This document shows positions 17,927 through 26,986 of a stretch of DNA of 64,000 nucleotides, one piece after another. Within the stretch, counting starts at the first letter, position 1; each line of letters opens with the position of its first letter. The notes beneath the pieces are model-generated. The model worked only from the letters and a program-made list of their open reading frames with translations, had not been told where the DNA came from and ran no database searches. The stretch is from Natronosalvus halobius. GTDB taxonomy: Archaea > Halobacteriota > Halobacteria > Halobacteriales > Natrialbaceae. The stretch covers positions 1,736,001-1,800,000 of the forward strand of contig NZ_CP099997.1 of the NCBI RefSeq assembly GCF_024138145.1. The letters are read 5' to 3'. A program made the translations under genes and the position numbers.

Positions 17927-19213
17927 ATGGTAACCGCTGAATCCACATCCGAACCAGAACGCAACACGGAGGCAGAGTCAGCCGTCGAAACCGCTCGCAC
18001 GCAACTCGAGCGCGCTGCTGCGCACCTCAACGTCGACGACGGCATCATCGAGCGACTCCGGCACCCCGACTCGGTCTACCGGGTGGCGGTTCCGCTCAAG
18101 CGCGACGACGGGACGACCGATATTCTCACCGGCTACCGGGCCCACCACGACGACGCCCGCGGCCCCTACAAGGGTGGCATCCGCTATCACCCCGACGTCT
18201 CCGAGGACGAGTGCGTCGCGCTCTCGATGTGGATGACCTGGAAGTGTGCCGTCATGAACATCCCCTTCGGCGGCGCCAAAGGCGGCATCGTCGTCGATCC
18301 CAAGGACCTGAGCGAGACGGAAGAAGAGCGACTCACGCGCCGGCTCGCCGAGGAGTTCCGACCGGTCATCGGCCCGATGAAGGACATCCCCGCACCTGAC
18401 ATGGGCACGAACCCGCAGATAATGGCGTGGTTCATGGACGCCTACTCGATGCAAGAAGGCGAGACCCAGCCCGGAATCGTCACCGGAAAGCCGCCCGCCG
18501 TCGGCGGCAGCAAGGGCCGTGAGGATGCCCCCGGACGGAGCGTGGGAATCATCGCGGAGAAGGCAATCGAACACTACGGTTGGGACATTACAGACACGAC
18601 CGTCGCCGTCCAGGGCTTCGGGAGCGTCGGCGCCTACGCCGCCCGTTACCTCGACGACCACGGCGCTAGGGTCGTCGCCGTCAGCGACGTCGACGGAGCG
18701 ATCTACGACCCCGACGGACTCGACACCAACGACGTCGAGGACCACGACGCCCGCCCGGGAATGGTTTCGGGGTACGACGCCCCCGAACAGCTCACCAACG
18801 CCGAACTGCTCGAGCTGGACGTCGACGTCCTGATCCCTGCAGCAATCGGAAACGTGCTCACGAGTGACAACGCCAACGACGTGCAGGCGGAGATGATCGT
18901 CGAGGGCGCCAACGGGCCGACCACCTCGCGAGCGGACTCGGTCTTCGAACAGCGCGAAATTCCGGTGGTTCCCGACATCCTCGCGAACGCCGGCGGCGTC
19001 ACCGTCTCGTACTTCGAGTGGCTCCAGAACACGAACCGCCGCACCTGGTCGCTCGAGCGCGTCCACGACGAACTCGAGAGCGAGATGCTCCAGGCCTGGA
19101 GCGCCGTACGAACTGAGTACGAGGCTCGAGATGTCACCTGGCGCGACGCCGCCTACATCGTCGCGCTCCAACGGGTCGCCGAAACCCACGACGTTCGCGG
19201 CCTCTGGCCCTGA
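17927..19213 (+). CDS. Glu/Leu/Phe/Val dehydrogenase (glutamate dehydrogenase), first copy
   Basis: A 428-residue dehydrogenase. The catalytic Lys region reads [17 protein letters not shown], then [12 protein letters not shown]; the Rossmann loop is [17 protein letters not shown]. The conserved tail [19 protein letters not shown] is present. It interconverts 2-oxoglutarate plus ammonia and glutamate. Start ATG 17927 ([11 protein letters not shown]); a GTG at 17906 is in frame. It is followed 45 bp later by a CitE-like lyase and then a second GDH, all on the same strand. Compared with the second copy, residues around the substrate site differ ([12 protein letters not shown] against [12 protein letters not shown]), so the two may differ in cofactor or substrate. 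Confidence 0.93.
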   Translation: MVTAESTSEPERNTEAESAVETARTQLERAAAHLNVDDGIIERLRHPDSVYRVAVPLKRDDGTTDILTGYRAHHDDARGPYKGGIRYHPDVSEDECVALSMWMTWKCAVMNIPFGGAKGGIVVDPKDLSETEEERLTRRLAEEFRPVIGPMKDIPAPDMGTNPQIMAWFMDAYSMQEGETQPGIVTGKPPAVGGSKGREDAPGRSVGIIAEKAIEHYGWDITDTTVAVQGFGSVGAYAARYLDDHGARVVAVSDVDGAIYDPDGLDTNDVEDHDARPGMVSGYDAPEQLTNAELLELDVDVLIPAAIGNVLTSDNANDVQAEMIVEGANGPTTSRADSVFEQREIPVVPDILANAGGVTVSYFEWLQNTNRRTWSLERVHDELESEMLQAWSAVRTEYEARDVTWRDAAYIVALQRVAETHDVRGLWP

Positions 19214-19258
19214 CTGGAAGTCCGCAGATTCACGTTCCTTCTCCTCGAAACGACGGAT

Positions 19259-20137
19259 ATGACACGTCGAAGCGTCCTGTTCACGCCCGGTGATCGACCC
19301 GAAATGCTGCGGAAAGCGCCGACTGCTGGCGCCGACGTCCTCGTCTTTGATCTCGAAGACGCCGTCTCACCCGCCCGAACCCACGAGGCACGGACGATCG
19401 TTCGCGATGTACTCACCGACCCGGAATTCGACCCCGACTGCGAGGTGTGCGTGCGGGTCAACGCCACACCGGACCAGGCACGAGCCGACCTCGAGTCCGT
19501 CCTCGGCGACGACGCGAATGGAGAGCTTCGCCTCGACACCATCATGCAGCCGAAAGTCGAGTCGGCGGCGGACGTCGACCACTTGGCGGGCGTACTGAGC
19601 AAACACGACGCTGCCGTGCCGATCCTGGCGCTAATCGAAACTGCCGGCGGCGTCCTGAACGCACCCGACATCGCTGCGGCGGCGGCGACCGACGCCCTCG
19701 TCTTCGGGGCCGAGGACCTCTCGGCGGACATCGGCGCGACGCGGACCGACGAGGGACTCGAGGTGCTCTACGCTCGCGAGCGCGTGGTAATCGCCGCGGC
19801 GGCCAACGGCATCGACGCCATTGACACCGTCTACACCGACTTCGGCGACGAGCGCGGACTGGTCGAGGAAACCGAGTTCGCCATTCAGTTGGGGTACGAC
19901 GGGAAGATGGCGATTCACCCGGCACAGGTCGGGCCGATCAACGACGCGTTCACCCCTGAACCCACAGACGTCGAGTGGGCCGAGGCCGTCCTGGAGGGAA
20001 AACGCGAGGCCGACGCGGACGGTCGAGGCGTCTTCGAGGTCGACGGACAGATGATCGACGCCCCGCTGATCGCCCAGGCCGAACGGATCCTCGAACGTGC
20101 GGAGGCGGCAGCCGACTCCGCCGCCGGCGGCGAGTGA
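19259..20137 (+). CDS. HpcH/HpaI aldolase / CitE-like CoA-ester lyase
   Basis: A 292-residue TIM-barrel protein of the citrate-lyase-beta/malyl-CoA lyase family. Features are RRSVLFTPGDRPEMLRKA (N-terminal CoA-binding signature), DVLVFDLEDAVSP (metal-binding), MQPKVESAAD, the Glu of ALIETAGGVLN and LVFGAEDLSAD. KMAIHPAQVGPIN closes the CoA site. Such enzymes cleave beta-methylmalyl-CoA or malyl-CoA to glyoxylate plus acyl-CoA. Position between two GDH genes fits a role in the haloarchaeal methylaspartate cycle, in which both activities occur; that is inference. The stop region is repeated 37 bp downstream. Confidence 0.9.
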   Translation: MTRRSVLFTPGDRPEMLRKAPTAGADVLVFDLEDAVSPARTHEARTIVRDVLTDPEFDPDCEVCVRVNATPDQARADLESVLGDDANGELRLDTIMQPKVESAADVDHLAGVLSKHDAAVPILALIETAGGVLNAPDIAAAAATDALVFGAEDLSADIGATRTDEGLEVLYARERVVIAAAANGIDAIDTVYTDFGDERGLVEETEFAIQLGYDGKMAIHPAQVGPINDAFTPEPTDVEWAEAVLEGKREADADGRGVFEVDGQMIDAPLIAQAERILERAEAAADSAAGGE

Positions 20138-20184
20138 ATCCCGTCTCGCGTACAATTCCGACGGTGGCGAGTGAACCATCTCGG
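20126..20184. repeat. Direct repeat containing the CitE-like stop codon
   Basis: GGCGGCGAGTGAATCCC (20126 onwards, with the gene's TGA at 20135-20137) recurs as GGTGGCGAGTGAACC at 20163. Both are followed by TCTCG. The period is 37 bp. Confidence 0.55.
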
Positions 20185-20276
20185 GCGCACGTGCAGACGC
20201 CGTCCCGTCGAAGCAGTGTTCGCGGGTACCGGTGACGAGCGCCGCCTACTCATCTAATATTCTCCCTTGTCGACGC

Positions 20277-20285
20277 GCTTTTACC
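20277..20285 (+). promoter_or_regulatory. TATA-like box of the second GDH gene
   Basis: GCTTTTACC is centred about 27 bp before ATG 20308, giving a leaderless or near-leaderless transcript and implying that this GDH has its own promoter. Confidence 0.45.
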
Positions 20286-20307
20286 GGCTTCTCCAGAATA
20301 GAATTGT

Positions 20308-21564
20308 ATGACTGAGTCCGCAAATCCATTCGAGAGCCTCCAGTCACAGATCGACGACGCCGCGGCCCACATCGAGGTCGGCGACGACGTTCTCGACCGC
20401 CTCAAACATCCCGAACGGGTGCTCGAGACGAACCTCACCGTAGAACTCGACGACGGCACGCTCGAGCGATTCAAAGCGTTCCGGTCGCAGTTCAACGGTG
20501 ACCGCGGGCCGTACAAGGGCGGAATCCGCTATCACCCCGGCGTCACCCGCGACGAGGTGAAGGCGCTCTCGGGGTGGATGGCCTACAAGTGCGCCGTGGT
20601 CAACATCCCCTACGGCGGCGGGAAGGGGGGTATCGTCATCGACCCTGCCGACTACTCAGAGAGCGAACTCGAGCGGATCACGCGCGCGTTCGCGACGGAA
20701 CTGCGCCCGTTCATCGGCGAGGACCGGGACATTCCAGCGCCCGACGTGAACACCGGCCAGCGCGAGATGAACTGGATCAAGGACACCTACGAGACTCTCG
20801 AGAACACGACCGAACCGGGCGTAATCACCGGAAAAGCGCTCGAGTCGGGCGGCAGCGAGGGCCGCGTCGAGGCGACGGGACGGTCGACGATGCTCGCAAC
20901 TCGCGAGGCCTACGACTACCTCGGTCGGGACATCGAGGGTGCAACGGTCGCCGTCCAGGGCTACGGTAACGCCGGCTGGATCGCCGCGAACCTGCTCGAA
21001 GACCTCGGAGGCAGCGTCGTCGCCGTCTCGGACTCGAGCGGGGCGATCTACGCCGAGGACGGCTTCGACACGGCGGCCGTCAAGACGTTCAAGACCGATA
21101 CCGGGACCGTCAACGGGTACGAAGGCGCCGACGAGGAGTTCTCGAACGAGGATCTCCTCACGCTCGACGTCGACGTGTTGATCCCGGCCGCCCTGGAGAA
21201 CGCGATCGACGAGGACCTCGCCCGCGATGTCGAGGCCGACCTGATCGTCGAAGCCGCGAACGGACCGTTGACGCCAGGGGCCGACGACGTGCTGGCAGAG
21301 CGTGACGTCCACGTCATCCCCGACATCCTCGCGAACGCCGGCGGCGTCACCGTCTCATACTTCGAGTGGGTGCAGAACCGCCAGCGCTTTTACTGGTCAG
21401 AAGAGCGCGTCAACGACGAACTCGAGACGATGATCGTCGACGCCTTCGACGAGTTGACGAGCGCCTACGAGGCGAACGACCTCGAGAACTTCCGGACGGC
21501 GGCCTACGTCGTCGCTATGCAGCGGGTCGTCAATGCGTTCGAGGAAGGTGGCACCTTCCCCTGA
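20308..21564 (+). CDS. Glu/Leu/Phe/Val dehydrogenase (glutamate dehydrogenase), second copy
   Basis: A 418-residue paralog of the enzyme at 17927-19213. It has [33 protein letters not shown], the nucleotide loop [16 protein letters not shown] and the same [16 protein letters not shown] tail. The paralogs are clearly diverged along their length, so the pair is not a recent duplication. It would catalyse reversible oxidative deamination of glutamate in the cytoplasm. It has its own TATA-like box and converges on an uncharacterised gene that begins at 22169. Confidence 0.93.
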   Translation: MTESANPFESLQSQIDDAAAHIEVGDDVLDRLKHPERVLETNLTVELDDGTLERFKAFRSQFNGDRGPYKGGIRYHPGVTRDEVKALSGWMAYKCAVVNIPYGGGKGGIVIDPADYSESELERITRAFATELRPFIGEDRDIPAPDVNTGQREMNWIKDTYETLENTTEPGVITGKALESGGSEGRVEATGRSTMLATREAYDYLGRDIEGATVAVQGYGNAGWIAANLLEDLGGSVVAVSDSSGAIYAEDGFDTAAVKTFKTDTGTVNGYEGADEEFSNEDLLTLDVDVLIPAALENAIDEDLARDVEADLIVEAANGPLTPGADDVLAERDVHVIPDILANAGGVTVSYFEWVQNRQRFYWSEERVNDELETMIVDAFDELTSAYEANDLENFRTAAYVVAMQRVVNAFEEGGTFP

Positions 21565-21575
21565 CTTCCTGATCG

Positions 21576-22169
21576 CTAATCGCTCTCGTCGTCCGCCGAT
21601 TCCGTCTCACCCTCGAGCAACGCGTACAGCTCGACACCCAGCCGCGCCATTTCGAGGTCCGCCTCGAGTCGCTCGAGGTGACGTTCGAGGGATTCGGGGT
21701 CGATTTCGTCGAGGGGCTGCTCCAGGAGCCTCGCCAGCGCGGGGTCGAGGCCGACCAGGTCCGATCCGGGTCGGTATGGGGCACACGACCGACCGGCCTC
21801 GACCGCAGCGAGGAGTTCCTGGAGGGTGATGACCGTCCGTCGGAGGGCGCGAATGTCGGTTTCGTCAGCGGGAGACTGGAGGGTCGCCGCGAGGGCGGCT
21901 TCGGCCTCGGCGACCGCTTCGGGGTTCATCGCGAGCGCGTCGCAGGCGGCTCCCCGCTCGAGGGGCGAACGGGAACCCCGGCTGCGGCGGGTGAGCACTG
22001 AAAGCGTGGCGACGGTCAGCACCCCGCGGTCGTACTGGCACCCGAGTACCGCTTCGGCGCGAGCGACGACAGCTCGAGCGTCCTCCGCAACGCCGGCACA
22101 CCCCAGGTCCCGGCTGATGCGTTCGACGGTCGAGTCGTCCGTGGCCACCGATTCGGTATTCCACAGCAT
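21576..22169 (-). CDS. Uncharacterised haloarchaeal helical protein
   Basis: A 197-residue acidic protein from ATG 22169 (MLWNTESVATDDSTVERI). It is Ala/Glu/Leu-rich and predicted almost entirely helical, with no membrane segment. A single hydrophobic patch (CQYDRGVLTVATLSVLTRR) occurs at about residues 45-65, and the C-terminal third (LERHLERLEADLEMARLGVE) looks coiled-coil. I do not recognise a functional family; DUF7114 is a guess from memory. It is divergent from 3-dehydroquinate synthase II across about 214 bp that hold both promoters. Confidence 0.75.
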   Translation of the reverse strand: MLWNTESVATDDSTVERISRDLGCAGVAEDARAVVARAEAVLGCQYDRGVLTVATLSVLTRRSRGSRSPLERGAACDALAMNPEAVAEAEAALAATLQSPADETDIRALRRTVITLQELLAAVEAGRSCAPYRPGSDLVGLDPALARLLEQPLDEIDPESLERHLERLEADLEMARLGVELYALLEGETESADDESD

Positions 22170-22383
22170 ACCTACGTCTCGTTTCCGTTGTATCTTATTG
22201 ATATCCAAGATAGTGTCGTGACTATCGTAACTATCGATACTTTCTCCACATTCATTGTAATCCGCAGCGTCCGGATAGGTCGTCTCGAACGCGACCGTCG
22301 ACGGTCGGTCGCCGAAATGGTGACCGAAGGCGAGCACTGACAAATCCGCCACGTTGAAGCCAGTTCCCTTCGAGGGTGGAGCC

Positions 22384-23562
22384 ATGACGAGAGCAGTCTG
22401 GGTGAAAGCCGACGGCACCGTCGGCGACTGGGACGCCCGCCGAAGACGAATCACCGCCGCCCTCGAGGCCGGCGCCGACTGGGTACTGGTCGACGAGGAC
22501 GATGTCGCCCGCGTGCGCGAACTGGGCGACGTCTCAGTCGCCGCCTTCCGAACCGACGGCGACGTGACGTTGATCGACGACGCCGAGAGCCAAGAGCACG
22601 AGGAGCGACCGGACGCCTACGTTACCGGCAAGGACGGCGAGGGCGACGGCACGATCGATCTCCCCAACGACTTCTCAGGATCGGCCGACCTCTCGACGCT
22701 GCGTCGAAACGGCGCCGTCGACCAGGGGGCCTACGTTCGCATCCTCGGAACGGAGTACGAGTCGTTCGCGGAAGCTGCCGCCAAGACCGCGGAGTACACC
22801 GTCGTCATCGGCGACGACTGGACGATCATCCCCCTCGAGAACCTGATCGCCAGGATCGGCGACGAGACGACCCTCGTTGCGGGCGTCACGGACGCCGCGG
22901 AGGCCAAAACCGCGTTCGAGACCCTCGAGCACGGCGCCGACGCCGTCCTGCTCGATTCGGACGATCCCGACGAAATCCGCCGAACCGTCGAGGTTCGAGA
23001 CGAGTCCGAGCGCGAATCGCTCGACCTGGAGTGGGGCACCGTCGTCGAAATCGAACCCGTCGGCTCGGCCGACCGGGTCTGTGTCGACACCGGAAACCTG
23101 TTCGAACACGAAGAGGGGATGCTCGTCGGATCGATGGCCCGCGGTCTCGTGTTCGTCCACGCCGAGACCGCCGAGTCGCCGTACGTCGCCTCCCGTCCGT
23201 TCCGGGTCAACGCGGGCGCCGTCCACGCCTACGTCCGGACGCCCGACGGCGGCACGAAGTACCTCTCGGAACTCACCAGCGGCGACGAAGTACAGGTCGT
23301 CGATACGAACGGTCACACTCGAGAGGCGATCGTGGGCCGGGTCAAAATCGAGAAGCGCCCGATGTTCCGGGTCGCTCTCGAGACCGGCTCCGGCGACCGG
23401 GTCGAGACGCTCCTCCAGAACGCCGAGACGATCAAGGTGTCGACCAGGGACGGGCGCCGAGCGGTGACCGACCTCTCGGCCGGCGACGAACTCCTCCTCT
23501 ACTACGAGGACACAGCGCGACACTTCGGGGAGGCCGTCGAGGAGAGCATTATCGAAAAGTAA
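22384..23562 (+). CDS. 3-dehydroquinate synthase II (archaeal shikimate pathway)
   Basis: A 392-residue protein. It matches the archaeal-type dehydroquinate synthase that converts 2-amino-3,7-dideoxy-D-threo-hept-6-ulosonate to 3-dehydroquinate with NAD. Recognisable segments include TRAVWVKADGTVGDWDARR, EYTVVIGDDWTIIPLENLIA, LEWGTVVEIEPVGSADRVCV, GMLVGSMARGLVFVHAET and PFRVNAGAVHAYV. ATG 22384 is used rather than the upstream in-frame ATG 22354. The next shikimate enzyme, aroD, is encoded 0.6 kb away on the opposite strand. The stop codon falls inside a 14-bp direct repeat. Confidence 0.93.
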   Translation: MTRAVWVKADGTVGDWDARRRRITAALEAGADWVLVDEDDVARVRELGDVSVAAFRTDGDVTLIDDAESQEHEERPDAYVTGKDGEGDGTIDLPNDFSGSADLSTLRRNGAVDQGAYVRILGTEYESFAEAAAKTAEYTVVIGDDWTIIPLENLIARIGDETTLVAGVTDAAEAKTAFETLEHGADAVLLDSDDPDEIRRTVEVRDESERESLDLEWGTVVEIEPVGSADRVCVDTGNLFEHEEGMLVGSMARGLVFVHAETAESPYVASRPFRVNAGAVHAYVRTPDGGTKYLSELTSGDEVQVVDTNGHTREAIVGRVKIEKRPMFRVALETGSGDRVETLLQNAETIKVSTRDGRRAVTDLSAGDELLLYYEDTARHFGEAVEESIIEK

Positions 23563-23592
23563 CTGGTGACTGGCAACTGGTAACCGGCAACC
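23561..23592. repeat. 14-bp direct repeat overlapping the stop codon
   Basis: AACTGGTGACTGGC (23561-23574) is followed directly by AACTGGTAACCGGC (23575-23588) and AACC. The first copy contains the last two bases of the TAA stop of the 3-dehydroquinate synthase gene. Confidence 0.65.
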
Positions 23593-23605
23593 GTCTCGAC
23601 TCGGG

Positions 23606-24010
23606 CTACGGCGTCGAATCCGGCTCCACGCGCTCGAGACGCGTTGTACACCAGTGACAGAACTCGAGGTCCGTATCGAGCGGGCGGCCGCAGTGAGGAC
23701 AGGTCGGCCCCTCGGTGCCGTCGTGGCCGATCGTCCCAAGCCCGCGAAAGAGCGCGTCGGTCGCCGCGAAGAGGGCGATCGAAGCGAGCACGAACCGATC
23801 GATCACGCTCGTCTCTTCGGTCACGACCGTCCAGGTCCCCTCGAGCGACGACATCGCGGCGAGCTGGTCCGTCGAAAACGAGAGCGCAACGGCCGTGACG
23901 AACAGCCCCGAGAAGAAAAGCGCACGCACCCACTCGCGGAGAACGGCGTGGCCAATCCCGGGGAACAGCAGCGAACACGCGGCGGCGACGAGGGCACGGA
24001 CCAGCGTCAT
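23606..24010 (-). CDS. Membrane protein with C-terminal zinc ribbon
   Basis: A 134-residue protein. It has three hydrophobic segments (about residues 5-22, 28-45 and 68-90) and a cytoplasmic C-terminal zinc ribbon with paired cysteines, CPHCGRPL and FCHWCTTRLE. I recall this architecture as the haloarchaeal DUF7575 family next to aroD. The role is unknown; the metal site could act in redox sensing or protein contacts. It follows aroD on the same strand with a gap of about 145 bp and converges on 3-dehydroquinate synthase II. Confidence 0.8.
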   Translation of the reverse strand: MTLVRALVAAACSLLFPGIGHAVLREWVRALFFSGLFVTAVALSFSTDQLAAMSSLEGTWTVVTEETSVIDRFVLASIALFAATDALFRGLGTIGHDGTEGPTCPHCGRPLDTDLEFCHWCTTRLERVEPDSTP

Positions 24011-24088
24011 TCGTGTGTGCGTTCGGTGTCGACTCCGTTAACATTCCGGTTTCGCTCGAGGTTCTACGGTGCGATTCCTGGGTCCATT

Positions 24089-24140
24089 TCCGATACCCGA
24101 TACCTGAAACCCGATGCTCGATACCCGATACCCGATACCG
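24089..24140. repeat. Short CGATACC-type tandem repeats
   Basis: Seven or so imperfect copies of a CCGATAC(C) 7-8-mer lie between the membrane zinc-ribbon gene (24010) and aroD (24155). Confidence 0.7.
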
Positions 24141-24154
24141 CCGCCAACGCGGCG

Positions 24155-24874
24155 TCAATCCGTCGACTCGAGTGCCGCGACCAGCCGCGAAAGCGTCTCG
24201 AGGTCGTACTGTCCCGGTGCGGTCGCCTGCTCGGGGTCGACCGGCGCGTACCCAATCTTCGAGCCGTACACCGGGGCCACGGCCCGGGTGTGCCGGCCGA
24301 CCTCGCCCATCGCCATCGTCGCCACCCGGTCGCCGTGCGCCGTCAGCTGTTCGGTCGCCGAGAGCAACGCCAGCGCGTCGCCGTTCGTCTCCGCCGTCAC
24401 CGCTAGCTTCGCCACGTCGGCGTGCTTCCCCGCTTCGGTGAGCGTTCGTACCAGCTCGGATCTCGGCGGCGTCCCCTCGAAATCGTGCGTCGAGGCGACG
24501 ACGGCGACGCCGCGCTCGCGGGCCACTTCGAGCAAGTCGTCCGCGTCTCCTGCGAGTACCGACTCGAGTTCGACGTCGACCGCCCCGACGGCCTCGATGG
24601 CGGTCGCCTCGACGAGCGCCTCGAGTCGCCCCTCGTCGTCCGCTTCGCCGCCCTCCCAGGCCGCACGATTCGTCGCCAGGATCGGTAGCTCGCCGTCGTA
24701 GGACTCGAGCGCTGCGAGCGGCGCGTCGGCGAGGTCCATCCGAAACTCGAGGCAGTCCGCACGGCCTCGAGCCGCCGGCTCTTCGCTCAAATCGGCCGTC
24801 GAGGCGGCGAGCGTAAACGTCTCGAACGCGAGGGTCCTGTTCTCGTCCCAACCCCCGTCCCTGTTCGTGCCCAT
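24155..24874 (-). CDS. aroD: 3-dehydroquinate dehydratase, type I
   Basis: A 239-residue class I dehydroquinase. It shows LEFRMDLADAPLAAL (conserved Glu-x-Arg substrate site), VVASTHDFEGTPP (the active-site His) and KHADVAKLAV (the Schiff-base Lys), and ends with a YGSKIGYAPVDPEQATAPGQ loop. It removes water from 3-dehydroquinate through the lysine imine. The length is typical of stand-alone archaeal enzymes. The first approximately 14 residues (MGTNRDGGWDENRT) are unconserved, so a slightly later start is possible. It is probably transcribed with the zinc-ribbon gene downstream; tfb lies upstream on the same strand. Confidence 0.93.
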   Translation of the reverse strand: MGTNRDGGWDENRTLAFETFTLAASTADLSEEPAARGRADCLEFRMDLADAPLAALESYDGELPILATNRAAWEGGEADDEGRLEALVEATAIEAVGAVDVELESVLAGDADDLLEVARERGVAVVASTHDFEGTPPRSELVRTLTEAGKHADVAKLAVTAETNGDALALLSATEQLTAHGDRVATMAMGEVGRHTRAVAPVYGSKIGYAPVDPEQATAPGQYDLETLSRLVAALESTD

Positions 24875-24962
24875 GTGCGTCGCTCGAGGGCAGCGGTGAA
24901 AAAAGACGCGTCGGCGGCGATGCTCGCGCGTCGAGTGAAACGAGAGAGGATAGCTGGGAGAC

Positions 24963-24983
24963 GGGAAACAGGAAAAACGAAAC
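24963..24983 (-). terminator. T-rich putative terminator after tfb
   Basis: Read on the minus strand, GGTTTCGTTTTTCCTGTTTC begins about 5 nt after the TFB stop codon (24989). Runs of T of this kind are the usual archaeal intrinsic terminators. Confidence 0.45.
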
Positions 24984-24988
24984 CGCGA

Positions 24989-25969
24989 TCAGGCCAGACC
25001 CAGCGTCTCCTCAGCCTCGAGCAATTCGTGGTAGCGGTTTCGGATCGTGACCTCGGAGATATCAGCGACGTCGCTGACGGCTGCCTGGGTAGTCTTCTCG
25101 TTGGTCAACAGGGCAGCGGCGTACACCGCGGCGGCCGCGAGGCCGACCGGCGACTTGCCGCTGTGGACGCCCTTCTCCTTGGCGTTTCGCAGGAGGCTGC
25201 GGGCGCGGTGCTCGGCCTCGTCGGACAGTTCGAGTCCCGAGGCAAAGCGGGGGACGTAGCTCTCGGGGTCGGCCGGCTGGACCTCGAGGCCGAGTTCGCG
25301 GACGACGTAGCGGTAGGTGCGCGCGATTTCGTTCTTCTCGACGCGGCTTACGTCGGCGATCTCGTCGAGGCTGCGCGGGACGCCGGCCTGGCGGGCGGCG
25401 GCGTAGACACAGGACGTGGAGACGCCCTCGATGGACCGGCCGGGCAGGAGGTCCTCGTTGAGCGCCCGCCTGTAGATCACGCTGGCGGTCTCACGGACGT
25501 TGTTCGGGAGGCCGAGCGCGCTGGCCATACGGTCGATCTCGCCGAGGGCCTGCTTGAGGTTGCGCTCCTTGCTGTCGCGCGTGCGGAAGCGCTCGTTCCA
25601 CTTTCGCAGGCGCTGCATCTTCTCGCGCTGGCGACTGCCCAGGGAGTTGCCGTAAGCGTCCTTGTTCCGCCAGTCGATGTTGGTCGAGAGACCCTTGTCG
25701 TGCATCGTGTTCGTCGTGGGCGCGCCGACGCGGGACTTCTTGTTCTTCTCGGCGGAGTCGAACGCGCGCCACTCCGGGCCGCGGTCGACGGAATCTTCCT
25801 CGACGACGAGGCCACAGTCCTCACAGATAGTCTCGCCGTGTTCGTCGTCGACGACCAGCTGGCCGGTACACTCCGGACAGGCGAGGTCGCTGTCTGCGAC
25901 GTCCTCTGATTCGGTTTCGGTCTCGGTTTCGGTGCGTCGGGCTCTGGCGGATAGTCGTGCGTTGGTCAT
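24989..25969 (-). CDS. tfb: Transcription initiation factor IIB (TFB)
   Basis: A 326-residue general transcription factor. The N-terminal zinc ribbon spans about residues 31-56 (CPECTGQLV with GETICEDCGLV). The B-reader/linker region has RGPEWRAFDSAEKNKKSRVG. Two cyclin-like repeats follow (about 125-220 and 225-320), with SVIYRRALNEDLLPGRS and GLAAAAVYAAALLTNEKTT. TFB bridges TBP at the TATA/BRE and RNA polymerase. Haloarchaea normally carry several TFB paralogs, and which one this is cannot be told. A strong TATA element about 80 bp upstream implies a leader of roughly 50 nt. Confidence 0.97.
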   Translation of the reverse strand: MTNARLSARARRTETETETESEDVADSDLACPECTGQLVVDDEHGETICEDCGLVVEEDSVDRGPEWRAFDSAEKNKKSRVGAPTTNTMHDKGLSTNIDWRNKDAYGNSLGSRQREKMQRLRKWNERFRTRDSKERNLKQALGEIDRMASALGLPNNVRETASVIYRRALNEDLLPGRSIEGVSTSCVYAAARQAGVPRSLDEIADVSRVEKNEIARTYRYVVRELGLEVQPADPESYVPRFASGLELSDEAEHRARSLLRNAKEKGVHSGKSPVGLAAAAVYAAALLTNEKTTQAAVSDVADISEVTIRNRYHELLEAEETLGLA

Positions 25970-26045
25970 ACGATGATAACTCTCCCCGGCCGAACGAAAT
26001 CGGAAAAGCTCGGACGGATTCGTTACCTACTGGGTTCAGAGGTGC

Positions 26046-26055
26046 TATATATAAA
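26046..26055 (-). promoter_or_regulatory. Strong TATA box for tfb
   Basis: On the minus strand TTTATATATA is the best TATA box in the area. It lies about 80 bp before the tfb ATG at 25969, so the transcript should carry a leader, unlike most genes here. Confidence 0.5.
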
Positions 26056-26201
26056 CATTTCGAAAGCATACGCCGAGAGTGCGCGAAACCTGGTTATTCG
26101 TCGGGAATGGCATTATCAATCCAAACATTAAAATATGTGCGTGCGCCCCACTCGCACGATTTTCGGACCGGCTTTAGGCGCTGAACGCCACCGTCGAACC
26201 G

Positions 26202-26717
26202 ATGCACGTCGCCGTGGGCAGTACGAACCCGGTCAAAGTCCAGGCTACCGAACGCGCCCTCGAGCGGTACGACCCGTCCGTCGCCGATGTCACCGTCGAC
26301 TCCGGCGTGGCCGAACAGCCGACCGGCCAACGCGAGACCATCACCGGCGCAAAAACGCGAGCGAGGCGCGCCCTCGAGGCGATCGACGCCGACTGGGGCG
26401 TCGGCCTGGAAGGCGGCATCGCTCGAATCGACGGCACCGACGACCTGTACCTGATTATGTGGGCAGCCATCACGGATGGCGAGCGGGATGGCCTCGGGAG
26501 CGGGCCAAGCCTTCGACTCCCGACCGTCGTCGCCGAACGCCTCGAGCGAGGCGCCGAACTCGGACCCGTGATGAACGATCTGCTGGGGACGACCGACATC
26601 GCCGAAACCGAGGGCGCTGCCGGCGCACTCACTGACGGATTGACCGACCGAACGACGGCACTCGCGGCTGCCGTTTCCTGCGCCGCAGGGCCGTTCGTGA
26701 CGCCGTACTACGACTAG
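26202..26717 (+). CDS. DUF84 / inosine-xanthosine triphosphatase
   Basis: A 171-residue protein of the YjjX/DUF84 family. It starts MHVAVGSTNPVKVQATERAL (phosphate-binding loop), continues with SGVAEQPTGQRETITGAKTR and WGVGLEGGI, and ends near GPFVTPYYD. These enzymes hydrolyse non-canonical ITP/XTP to the diphosphates, cleaning the nucleotide pool. Length and motifs agree with the family. It stands alone, divergent from tfb. Confidence 0.92.
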   Translation: MHVAVGSTNPVKVQATERALERYDPSVADVTVDSGVAEQPTGQRETITGAKTRARRALEAIDADWGVGLEGGIARIDGTDDLYLIMWAAITDGERDGLGSGPSLRLPTVVAERLERGAELGPVMNDLLGTTDIAETEGAAGALTDGLTDRTTALAAAVSCAAGPFVTPYYD

Positions 26718-26855
26718 TCGGATAAGTCACGATTACCCGTCGCTCGCGTCGCCTCGATACCTTCGAATCGTTCGCCGACTGGCTCGACCACCGAGGCCCC
26801 GTTCGCGAACGTGGGTATCGTTCAATTACCGGCGATCGTCACGTAAAAGAACGTA

Positions 26856-26952
26856 TTAACCGGCCGTACCAAGAGCGCCCGCCGGGTGGAGTAGTGGCCG
26901 GTTTACCGACCCGAAAACCGGGAGACTACAACGGGTTAACCGGGTGTACCAA
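26856..26952 (+). promoter_or_regulatory. Direct and inverted repeats upstream of the small winged-helix gene
   Basis: A 17-bp motif, TTAACCGGnnGTACCAA, occurs at 26856-26872 and again at 26936-26952, exactly 80 bp apart; the two copies differ at only two positions. Between them CCGGTTT (26898-26904) pairs with AAACCGG (26915-26921), a 7-bp inverted repeat with a 10-nt loop. The second direct repeat ends 35 bp before the start at 26987, where promoter elements should lie. Candidate operator, possibly autoregulatory. Confidence 0.5.
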
Positions 26953-26986
26953 ACCCCCTAAGTCGGCGCCTGACCTCGAGTGCAGT

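Noticed and set aside
26880-26960. tRNA-like stretch beginning GCCGGGTGG
   Set aside because: No T-loop GTTCRANTC, no anticodon stem and no acceptor pairing; it is explained by inverted and direct repeats.
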